Source: Acinetobacter sp. XH1741 (GTDB taxonomy: Bacteria > Pseudomonadota > Gammaproteobacteria > Pseudomonadales > Moraxellaceae). From it: 64,000 nucleotides of DNA. Both the position numbers and the translations under genes were made by a program. The stretch is from assembly GCF_041021895.1 (NCBI RefSeq), contig NZ_CP157428.1, forward strand, positions 1,736,001 to 1,800,000, in the 5' to 3' direction. Below are positions 8,954 to 15,773 of the stretch, piece by piece; position 1 is the first letter of the stretch; each line of letters begins with the position of its first letter. The notes beneath the pieces are model-generated. The model was not told the origin of the DNA. It saw only the letters and a list, made by a program, of their open reading frames with translations, and searched no databases.

Positions 8954-9173
8954 GGCGATACCCTGAGACAAAGTAGTGGTGCATTTTGATGAAAATCAAT
9001 CAATTCAATCATCAGCAAAGCACTGTAAAATCCATTTTCAAATACAGATGATTCTCTGCATTGACTACGGTGTTGTTGCTCCGTTATTTGTTTGATTATT
9101 TGGCTGAATAACGGAAAGAAGAGTTGATCTAGACGAGAGTCGTCTAATGACTCTTCTTTAATTTTTTCATGTT

Positions 9174-9195
9174 AATCTGACTTTATGTTCGGATT
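9174..9195. promoter_or_regulatory. candidate TetR operator, copy 1
   Basis: A 22-bp imperfect palindrome: AATCTGA, 8-base centre CTTTATGT, TCGGATT (6 of 7 arm positions pair). An almost identical copy lies 268 bp downstream, next to the tetR start. Duplicated palindromes beside a tetR gene are typical operators, but binding is inferred. Confidence 0.55.
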
Positions 9196-9441
9196 CAATT
9201 CGGGTAACTTTTCAAGTTTTTAAAGTTTCGATTTCGCATTTTTATAAAATAAATGAGGAATAATAAAACCTATTAATATATTGATTTTTATATTAATTAT
9301 ATGATTTTCTTTAGGGTTGTAGTTTCAATAATAAAAGGACTGATAAATATGTTTAGCTGTAGGTTTAAGGAAATTATTTTATAAAATTTGACAAGTATTC
9401 GGATTTTATTTTTTTATTAGAGTAGGGCCAGATTACATGCT

Positions 9442-9463
9442 AATCTGAGTTTATGTTCGGATT
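9442..9463. promoter_or_regulatory. candidate TetR operator, copy 2
   Basis: This differs from the copy at 9174 by one base, in the centre (GTTTATGT). It ends 14 bp before the tetR ATG, so a bound protein would block tetR expression. An additional TCGGATT half-site occurs at 9399-9405. Confidence 0.55.
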
Positions 9464-9477
9464 ATTTATAAGAAAAC

Positions 9478-10101
9478 ATGTCAACCCGAAAACCCCGTCA
9501 GGCACGCGCCAAAGTCACTGTCGACACGATAATTGAAGCTGGTTTTATCGCTGTGGCACTTCATGGGCCAAGTGGCACGACCACACGCCACATTGCAGAA
9601 ATTGCAGGGGTGAGTGTCGGGTCTTTATATGAATATTTTAAAAATAAAGAAGAAATTTATGATGCGATGAATCATTTTTTTGTTCGGGAAATTCTGGATA
9701 TGATTACAGAGCTTACACCGACTATTTTACAGTTGGAGTTAGAGCCTGTCATTGAAATGATTTTTTATACATTTAGTGATTTATTAAAGAAAAATAATGA
9801 CCGATATTTAACGGTTTTACGTTATGCAGGTGAGCTACAATACGATAAATATATTCCAAAAATTGAACAGGCTTTAATGGAAGTCATCATGAAATATATG
9901 ATGCATAATCCTAAATATCTAAAAATTAATAATTTACCTGTCATTACTTATATTTGTATTAATAGCGGTATTTTTAACGTAGCAAGGCATCTGATTTTAC
10001 CCAACCCATTTATTAGTTTTGATGAAATGGTGCAGGGGCTAACCACTATGATTATGAGTTATATCAATACTGAAATGGCAAAATCGGAAGACCAGTCGTA
10101 A
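9478..10101 (+). CDS. TetR-family transcriptional regulator
   Basis: 207 aa. The N-terminal helix-turn-helix (about residues 12-60: TTTRHIAEIAGVSVGSLYEYF followed by KNKEEIYDAM) is a clear TetR/AcrR domain. The C-terminal ligand domain is unrecognised. It lies between the two divergent hydrolase-SDR-BVMO operons, is divergent from copy A, and has a palindrome just before its start. It is probably a repressor of itself and operon A, possibly of both operons. The ligand is unknown; a long-chain or cyclic ketone or alcohol would fit the neighbours. Confidence 0.9.
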   Translation: MSTRKPRQARAKVTVDTIIEAGFIAVALHGPSGTTTRHIAEIAGVSVGSLYEYFKNKEEIYDAMNHFFVREILDMITELTPTILQLELEPVIEMIFYTFSDLLKKNNDRYLTVLRYAGELQYDKYIPKIEQALMEVIMKYMMHNPKYLKINNLPVITYICINSGIFNVARHLILPNPFISFDEMVQGLTTMIMSYINTEMAKSEDQS

Positions 10102-10126
10102 GTTTTTGATGATTAATGTACATAAA

Positions 10127-10160
10127 AAAACACCTGCGTATATCTCTACGCAGGTGTTTT
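10127..10160. terminator. bidirectional terminator, tetR / pirin
   Basis: A 14-bp A+GC stem (AAAACACCTGCGTA, loop TATCTC, TACGCAGGTGTTTT) has an A run on one side and a T run on the other. It lies between the convergent tetR and pirin stops and can terminate both. Confidence 0.9.
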
Positions 10161-10165
10161 GTTGA

Positions 10166-10888
10166 TTATGGCATGGTTGGAACTTCTTCCGGACGCATAT
10201 TAAAAATCAAAATTTCAGCGTTGTCACCATTCGTAAATGATAACTTGCCTCCATCACGAATACGCGCAGCATCACCTGTGTTAAAGGTTTTACCGTTTAC
10301 ATCAATACGGCCTTTTGCCACATGGAGGTAAACATAGCGTCCTTCTGGAATTGTGAACTCTGCTGTTTCTTCACCATCAAAAAGACCTGAATAAATATTA
10401 ATGTCTTGTTTGATCGATAAAGTTTTTTCGCCACCTTTTGGTGAAATCATCAAGTGCAATTTACCGCGTTTGTCTTCCTCGGAAATATGCAATTGTTGAT
10501 AGCCCGGTGTGGTATTCACTTCGTTTGGAACAACCCAAATTTGCAAGAAATGAACATTTTCTTGAGCAGAGTGGTTAAATTCACTATGAGCAACACCACG
10601 ACCTGCGCTCATTAATTGAATATCACCCGGCACAATAACCGAACCTGTACCCATTGAGTCTTTATGTTCTAAAGCACCTTCTAGCACATAGGAAATAATT
10701 TCCATGTTGCGGTGAGGGTGAGTACCAAAGCCTTTTGATGGCGCAACAGTATCGTCATTAATCACAAGCAAATCTGAAAAGCCTACTTGTTTCGGGTCCC
10801 AATAATTTGCAAATGAAAACGTGTGTTTTGACTGTAACCAGCCATGATGTGCTGCACCACGCTCATGAGATAAACGCATATCAAACAT
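10166..10888 (-). CDS. pirin family protein (YhhW-like cupin)
   Basis: 240 aa, the usual length for bacterial pirins. The metal-binding set is visible: GFGTHPHRNME (two His, about residues 57-59) and GVAHSEFN (His and Glu, about 100-103). The C-terminal half is the second cupin domain. YhhW-type pirins can show quercetin 2,3-dioxygenase activity in vitro; the physiological role is unclear. It converges on tetR with a shared terminator and is divergent from operon B, so it may be carried along with the duplicated region rather than take part in it. Confidence 0.9.
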   Translation of the reverse strand: MFDMRLSHERGAAHHGWLQSKHTFSFANYWDPKQVGFSDLLVINDDTVAPSKGFGTHPHRNMEIISYVLEGALEHKDSMGTGSVIVPGDIQLMSAGRGVAHSEFNHSAQENVHFLQIWVVPNEVNTTPGYQQLHISEEDKRGKLHLMISPKGGEKTLSIKQDINIYSGLFDGEETAEFTIPEGRYVYLHVAKGRIDVNGKTFNTGDAARIRDGGKLSFTNGDNAEILIFNMRPEEVPTMP

Positions 10889-11046
10889 GATTTATTCTCC
10901 TCAATCCAATTTTTTTTCTCTGAGTGCAGTTTATCGTTTGCGTTTATGCAATGAAGCTCTAAAAACAGAAAGCTTGGTGTGATTTTTGGAACGATGATAT
11001 GTAAGTGTGAAATAGTTGAAATTATAGGCATAATATCTCAGATATT

Positions 11047-11082
11047 ATCATTTTAAGACATTTTTAAATCATTTTAGGACAT
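11047..11082. repeat. 15-bp direct repeat pair, 21-bp period
   Basis: ATCATTTTAAGACAT at 11047-11061 and ATCATTTTAGGACAT at 11068-11082 differ at one base. Two helical turns separate them, a layout expected for a protein bound twice on one DNA face. Confidence 0.6.
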
Positions 11083-11114
11083 GTGTATTTTTAGATAAAT
11101 AAATATGAATAATC

Positions 11115-11132
11115 ATAAGTTATATAACTTAT
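11115..11132. promoter_or_regulatory. perfect 18-bp palindrome
   Basis: ATAAGTTAT followed directly by ATAACTTAT. It lies about 290 bp upstream of operon B and about 230 bp upstream of the pirin start. It could be a dimeric regulator site; AT-richness makes chance somewhat more likely. Confidence 0.45.
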
Positions 11133-11224
11133 TTGAAATAATCAAAAAATATTTTAGTTGGCAAAAAGTTTCAATGCGGGTTGGCTTTTTTTGTCCTTGT
11201 TTGGGTGATACATCAAGCGCACTA

Positions 11225-11249
11225 TTTAATTTAATTTAATTTAATTTAA
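11225..11249. repeat. (TTTAA)5 tandem repeat
   Basis: Five perfect TTTAA units are followed by one degenerate unit (TTTGA). The tract is 173 bp upstream of the operon B start, in non-coding DNA. Confidence 0.8.
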
Positions 11250-11422
11250 TTTGATTTGGTGAACTTAACAGCGTTTAAGTTCATAAAACATGGCAAGGCA
11301 GATGTATTCGAGCAAATGTTTGTTCTAGAGCAGTTAAAGATTGCAAGAAATAATCTAAAGACAACTTTACCTGTTTGATTCGACGCTGCCTTGTATTTAA
11401 CAAATTTTATAGGGTGTCGAAA

Positions 11423-12385
11423 ATGGTCGCTCAAGCTATCCGAAATATTATTTCTCCTCAATCAGTGATTGCTCGCTATCAAAAGATAGACTTCTCTAAT
11501 AAAGGATCTATCCCAATCCGCCATTTAAATATCGGATTTGATGGCAAAGAAATTGATATCGAGTTTTACGTCAACAACCAATTCGCTACTTTGTTTTTCG
11601 CCACACTATCGGTGTTTTTAACGTATGGTGAGGATCTGGTTATAGAAACCGCTCGTCACCACCGTGAATTTATTCAAGACCCGATTTTAAAACAGCGCGT
11701 TACTTCACTGATTGGCCAAGAGGCTATTCATTCTAAATTGCACAATGAATTTAATGATGCAATTAAAGAACTGGAATATCCGGTCGACTTGTATCGTTTC
11801 TTAGGCGAAAACTTCTTTAAATATGTTTTTTTAAAATTTCCTCAACCATTAAAGCTTTCGCTCATGGCAGGTATTGAGCATTTTACGGCAGTACTTGCTG
11901 AATACATGATGAAGCATGAAAAGAATTTTTATTATACCGATGATGCAAAAAGCCGTGCTTTATGGATGTGGCATATGCTCGAAGAGTCTGAACATAAAGA
12001 CATTGCCTATGATGTTTATCAGGTTCTAAACGGTAACTATCCTTTGCGTGCATCTGGTTTTCTTATGGCTTTTATCACGATTTTAGGACTTATTCCGGCA
12101 GCAACGTTATTGGTACCCGTACTACGTAAACCGCAAGAGATGTTGACTAGAAAATTCTGGAAAGACGCTCGTCGTGGGGTCAGCTTAATTTTTAGTCCAA
12201 AAGACGGAGTATTTGGCAGTACCCTCGGCCAGATTTTTGATTATTTACGTCCCAATTTCCATCCAAATGATCATGATACAACTGAATATCTTGAGTATTA
12301 CAAAAACAAATTATTGAACGAAGGTGGAGCAATCGCACCTTATTTCGTAAAGGAATTTACTCCCTCAGTTCGTGTAGTTTCATAA
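11423..12385 (+). CDS. PF10118-type predicted metal-dependent hydrolase, copy B
   Basis: 320 aa, started at the ATG at 11423 with AGGGTG upstream; the frame is open earlier but without a start signal. It is a close paralogue of the gene at 7994, and all candidate metal ligands (GEDLVIE, QEAIHSKLH, GIEHF, EESEHKD) are kept. The first 25 residues differ from copy A while the core is largely identical. It is the first gene of operon B. Family and operon membership are clear; the enzymatic activity is not. Confidence 0.85.
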   Translation: MVAQAIRNIISPQSVIARYQKIDFSNKGSIPIRHLNIGFDGKEIDIEFYVNNQFATLFFATLSVFLTYGEDLVIETARHHREFIQDPILKQRVTSLIGQEAIHSKLHNEFNDAIKELEYPVDLYRFLGENFFKYVFLKFPQPLKLSLMAGIEHFTAVLAEYMMKHEKNFYYTDDAKSRALWMWHMLEESEHKDIAYDVYQVLNGNYPLRASGFLMAFITILGLIPAATLLVPVLRKPQEMLTRKFWKDARRGVSLIFSPKDGVFGSTLGQIFDYLRPNFHPNDHDTTEYLEYYKNKLLNEGGAIAPYFVKEFTPSVRVVS

Positions 12386-12398
12386 AACTGCTGGTCAT

Positions 12399-12422
12399 GG
12401 CGGTAATAGCAAAATTACTGCC
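12399..12422 (+). other. intercistronic hairpin, copy B
   Basis: A 9-bp stem with one G-U pair (GGCGGTAAT at 12399-12407, ATTACTGCC at 12414-12422) and a 6-base loop. It is in the 64-bp gap between the PF10118 gene and the SDR, exactly where copy A has a different hairpin. No T-tract follows immediately. Confidence 0.55.
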
Positions 12423-12449
12423 GTTTCCCTAAATTTTTTAGGATTTACT

Positions 12450-13280
12450 ATGATTCTATTTGGTAAGAAAGACCAGCCGAGTCGAAATGCATATGCAGTT
12501 GTGACAGGTGCAGGCAGTGGAATTGGTCGAAGTTTTGCGATTGAACTGGCAAAGCGTGGTGGCAGTATTGTCTGTGCAGATATTAATTTAGAAGCTGCAC
12601 AAGAAACCGTAAAGTTAGTTGAACAGTTTGGACAAAAAGCATTTGCCGTACAGTGTGATGTTGGACAAGCCGAACAAGTACAAGCTTTGGCTGATCAAGC
12701 TGAACAGTTACTTGAGCATCCAGTAACGCTCATCATTAACAATGCCGGTGTAGGTTTAGGTGGCAAATTTGATGAAATGAGTCTGGAAGACTGGAAGTGG
12801 TGTATGCATGTAAATCTATGGGGAGTTATTCATGGGTGCCATGCATTTGTGCCAAAGCTCAAAAAACTAGGTTACGGCGCAATAATTAATGTTGCTTCTG
12901 CGGCCTCATATACCGCTGCTCCAGAAATGAGTGTCTATAACGTAACGAAAGCTGGTGTATTAGCATTATCAGAAACGCTTTCAGCCGAGCTTCGCAAATT
13001 TAATATTAAAGTGAATGTACTCTGCCCAACTTTGGTTCCGACCAATATTATTAAAAATGGCCGTATTCCGGGTCGTTATTCAAAACTAGCTGACCATGCA
13101 CTCATGAACTATGCCATGACCACCAGTGATGCAGTAGCCAATCTCACATTGAACCGATTAGATCGAGGTCAGCTCTATACCACACCACAGATCGACGCCA
13201 AATTATTCTGGCTTATGAAAAGAACGTCTCCAACTCTATATGCAAAGTTCCTCGGGCTTTCTTATCAGTTATTTAAATAA
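12450..13280 (+). CDS. short-chain dehydrogenase/reductase, copy B
   Basis: 276 aa SDR, near-collinear with copy A at 7096. It has TGAGSGIG, NNAGVGLGGKFDE and YNVTKAG, and differs mainly in scattered substitutions and one residue of length. The spacing to its neighbours (64 bp upstream, 23 bp downstream) copies that of operon A. Its presumed reaction is oxidation of an alcohol to the ketone substrate of the adjacent BVMO. Confidence 0.9.
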   Translation: MILFGKKDQPSRNAYAVVTGAGSGIGRSFAIELAKRGGSIVCADINLEAAQETVKLVEQFGQKAFAVQCDVGQAEQVQALADQAEQLLEHPVTLIINNAGVGLGGKFDEMSLEDWKWCMHVNLWGVIHGCHAFVPKLKKLGYGAIINVASAASYTAAPEMSVYNVTKAGVLALSETLSAELRKFNIKVNVLCPTLVPTNIIKNGRIPGRYSKLADHALMNYAMTTSDAVANLTLNRLDRGQLYTTPQIDAKLFWLMKRTSPTLYAKFLGLSYQLFK

Positions 13281-13303
13281 AATTTTGTATAGGCAGAAAA
13301 ATT

Positions 13304-14854
13304 ATGGTCACTAAACCTAGAATAAATACACGTACCCGTAAAAACCAAGAAGTTGCACATATTTACGATACTTTTATAGTCGGTGCAGGTATCTCAGGAA
13401 TAGCTGCTGCCATTAAGTTAAATGAAGCTGGTTTAACTAACTTTAAGATTATAGAAAAAGCAGCACGTGTCGGTGGAACATGGCGTGAAAATACCTATCC
13501 GGGTTGTGGTTGTGATGTGCCATCAGCTCTTTATTCTTACTCATTTGCACCAAGTGCAAAATGGAGTCATTTATTTGCACGCCAACCAGAAATCTTAAGT
13601 TACTTGGAAGACGTAAGCCGCGAGTTTGATATTGAGTCTTCTATTGAATTTAATACCGAACTATTAAAAGCTGAGTGGGATGACCTGCAACATGTCTGGA
13701 AACTAGAAACAAGCTCTGGCTTATATAAAGCTAAAACTGTTTTATTCGCTACTGGTCCAATTACCGAAGCTCAAATTCCACGTCTTGAAGGTTTGGAAAC
13801 ATTTACAGGTGAGATGTTCCATTCAGCCAAATGGAACCATGATTATGACTTAACTGGTAAGCGCATTGCCGTGATTGGTACGGGTGCATCTGCCATTCAG
13901 TTTGTTCCACAAATTCAGCCTCAAGCTAAAGAGCTTTTTGTATTCCAGCGTACGGCGCCATGGGTATTGCCAAAACCAGATACAGACTTGGGTGAATTGA
14001 GTAAATCTGTGATTGCAAAGTATCCCTCTATTCAGGCCACTTGGCGACAAGCTGTAGCGAGAACCTTAAATGTCATTAATTTTGGTCTACGAAATCCCAA
14101 AGCATTAAAACCTGTTAATTTTGCTGCGAAACAACTTTTAAAGTTGCAAATTAAAGACCCAGTTTTACGTCAAAACGTCACGCCGAATTTTGATATTGGC
14201 TGTAAACGTATTTTATTTGCCAACAATTACTATCCAGCTTTACAAGCACCAAATACGACGCTTATTCCACATGGTCTAGTCAAAGTTGAAGGTAATACAG
14301 TAGTTGCTGCTAACGGTGAACGTCACGAAGTTGATGTAATTATTTGGGGCACGGGTTTTGAAGTATCTCACCCGCCAATTGGTAAACGTGTGTTTAATGA
14401 AAAAGGGGAATGCTTAGCTGAACTTTGGAAAGATTCATCACCAGAAGCTTACTTAGGAACTAATATTGAAAACGTACCCAATGCATTTCTTATGTTAGGA
14501 CCAAACGTATTGGTTTATGACTCGTTTATTGGTTTAGCAGAAGCACAGTTGCAATACATTGTAGATGGTTTACTCCAAATGAAGGCAAAAGGGATTGCTA
14601 AACTTTCCGTTAAGTCAGATGTGATTAAAAAGCATAATGACTTGGTGCAAAAACACCTGCAAACGACTGTATTTAATAGTGGGGGATGTAAAAGCTACTA
14701 CCTCGATGCCAATGGTCGTAACTTTGCCGCATGGCCTTGGTCACTGAAAAAGCTTAGAGAGCGCTTACATCATTTAAAATTAGATGAATATGAGGTGATT
14801 TTTGAGACAGATTTGATAAAAACTAAATCGAAAATCGAAGAAGTCGCTGGTTAA
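13304..14854 (+). CDS. Baeyer-Villiger-type flavin monooxygenase, copy B
   Basis: 516 aa, paralogue of the BVMO at 5550. The same FAD motif (GAGISGIA), signature (GGTWRENTYPGCGCD), W-N fingerprint and NADPH motif (GTGASA) are present. The N-terminus (MVTKPRINTRTRKNQE) and the C-terminal tail (LIKTKSKIEEVAG) differ from copy A. The central part is almost identical, in places also at synonymous sites. It is the last gene of operon B and is followed by a terminator. The substrate is unknown. Confidence 0.9.
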   Translation: MVTKPRINTRTRKNQEVAHIYDTFIVGAGISGIAAAIKLNEAGLTNFKIIEKAARVGGTWRENTYPGCGCDVPSALYSYSFAPSAKWSHLFARQPEILSYLEDVSREFDIESSIEFNTELLKAEWDDLQHVWKLETSSGLYKAKTVLFATGPITEAQIPRLEGLETFTGEMFHSAKWNHDYDLTGKRIAVIGTGASAIQFVPQIQPQAKELFVFQRTAPWVLPKPDTDLGELSKSVIAKYPSIQATWRQAVARTLNVINFGLRNPKALKPVNFAAKQLLKLQIKDPVLRQNVTPNFDIGCKRILFANNYYPALQAPNTTLIPHGLVKVEGNTVVAANGERHEVDVIIWGTGFEVSHPPIGKRVFNEKGECLAELWKDSSPEAYLGTNIENVPNAFLMLGPNVLVYDSFIGLAEAQLQYIVDGLLQMKAKGIAKLSVKSDVIKKHNDLVQKHLQTTVFNSGGCKSYYLDANGRNFAAWPWSLKKLRERLHHLKLDEYEVIFETDLIKTKSKIEEVAG

Positions 14855-14863
14855 TTAATTTAT

Positions 14864-14897
14864 AAAGCCCATTTTTATTTATTAAGATGGGCTTTTT
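14864..14897 (+). terminator. intrinsic terminator of operon B
   Basis: Stem AAAGCCCAT / ATGGGCTTT with a 14-base AT loop and a T tail, 10 bp after the BVMO stop. Confidence 0.8.
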
Positions 14898-15222
14898 ATT
14901 TTGAAGTGATTTAAGAAATAAATGAAAATTCAATCAATCTTATAATGAAGTTAAAGTAAAAAATAAATTTAAATATACTTAAAAATAAAATTCGGCCAAG
15001 TACTATATATAAGTTTTACGTAAAATAATATAGTTATTTTTAAAAATGATTTTTTAAGTGAAAAGTTTTCTTTTTAATCAAATTTTAAATTGCAAAGTAA
15101 GAATCACTTTTTATATCAATAGCTTGAGCAATTGATAATTATTGTAAATAAATGTGAAAATATTCACAAACTGCCTATTTTTTGTTAAGATCATTAACAT
15201 TAAAAACATAGAGATAATAATA
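14898..15222. other. AT-rich gap, no gene seen
   Basis: About 325 bp of very AT-rich DNA between the operon B terminator and a small membrane-protein gene. I see no ORF with a ribosome binding site, no RNA gene and no clear repeat. It probably holds the promoter of the small gene. Confidence 0.5.
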
Positions 15223-15450
15223 ATGATCAATAAAGTATTAATAGTGTTATGTGTGAGTATTGTCTTTGTATTAGGGTATTGGGCATATTTAGATACGCAA
15301 AATAAAAGACATCAGGAGCTCATGCGAATTATTCAAGAAGCAGAAAAAAATTTGCAGACCATTGAGCAAAATCCTAATCGGGTTCACCATAGCGATTTAG
15401 CTTCTTATAATTGGAAAAAATATATCAGTGATAAAAAAGTTTTTTTCTAA
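15223..15450 (+). CDS. small single-pass membrane protein, unknown
   Basis: 75 aa from the ATG at 15223 (MINKVLIV); a longer reading from 15154 would place 23 residues before the membrane helix and has no ribosome binding site. Residues 4-22 are a hydrophobic signal anchor (VLIVLCVSIVFVLGYWAYL). The rest is charged, with a short helical stretch (HQELMRIIQEAEKNLQTIE) and an aromatic C-terminus. I recognise no family. The coding call rests on the plausible protein layout and on a terminator about 110 bp downstream. Confidence 0.55.
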   Translation: MINKVLIVLCVSIVFVLGYWAYLDTQNKRHQELMRIIQEAEKNLQTIEQNPNRVHHSDLASYNWKKYISDKKVFF

Positions 15451-15560
15451 CAAAAATAGTTCATGTAATTTGCTTTAAAAAAGTACGCCATTGATCATAT
15501 CTTTTCATAAATTTTGATCATGTTGCTGTTGAATCTGTTAAACTTATTGAACGTATAGTA

Positions 15561-15592
15561 AAAAAGCTGCATAAGGGTTATGCAGCTTTTTT
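15561..15592 (+). terminator. intrinsic terminator
   Basis: AAAAAAGCTGCATAA / TTATGCAGCTTTTTT with a GGG-type loop. It follows the small membrane-protein gene by 110 bp and precedes the purine permease. Confidence 0.85.
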
Positions 15593-15691
15593 GTGTTTCA
15601 AGAGGGGCTGTGGCTATTTTCTGTGTATAAAACCAGAAATCAAATGAGTGGCATATTTGTTGCTTCGTCTATTTGAAATTCTTGTCTAGAG

Positions 15692-15754
15692 ATCTGAACA
15701 GAAAAACAAGATTGTTCAGATACCTACATAGAAGTACATATTTCACAGTTCAGA
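15692..15754 (+). promoter_or_regulatory. palindrome and repeat in permease leader
   Basis: A perfect 9-bp inverted repeat (ATCTGAACA at 15692-15700, TGTTCAGAT at 15713-15721) and a third GTTCAGAT at 15748-15754 lie 20-82 bp before the permease ATG. Either an operator with multiple half-sites or an RNA hairpin is possible. It does not match a riboswitch I know. The remainder of the 15451-15773 gap shows nothing else. Confidence 0.5.
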
Positions 15755-15773
15755 TTTTGTATAGAGGCTACTT

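Larger units (their letters stand above)
8954..9477. promoter_or_regulatory. divergent control region of operon A and tetR
   Basis: This 524-bp AT-rich gap between operon A (minus) and tetR (plus) has no credible ORF. It holds two copies of a 22-bp imperfect palindrome (9174-9195 and 9442-9463), an 8-bp inverted repeat (9081-9088 and 9107-9114) and a longer interrupted hairpin (9118-9156). A TTGACA hexamer at 9388-9393 could be the -35 of tetR, but I cannot place a well-spaced -10. Confidence 0.6.
10889..11422. promoter_or_regulatory. AT-rich divergent control region, pirin / operon B
   Basis: 534 bp without a credible gene. It holds a 15-bp direct repeat with a 21-bp period (11047-11061 and 11068-11082), a perfect 18-bp palindrome (11115-11132) and five tandem TTTAA units (11225-11249). 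I could not assign a -35/-10 pair with confidence. Confidence 0.55.

Noticed and set aside
10783..11031. Minus-strand 82-codon open frame overlapping the pirin start
   Set aside because: Overlaps pirin in another frame, no ribosome binding site, odd composition.
11246..11461. Minus-strand 71-codon frame before operon B
   Set aside because: Runs into the start of the PF10118 gene and the TTTAA repeat; no start signal.
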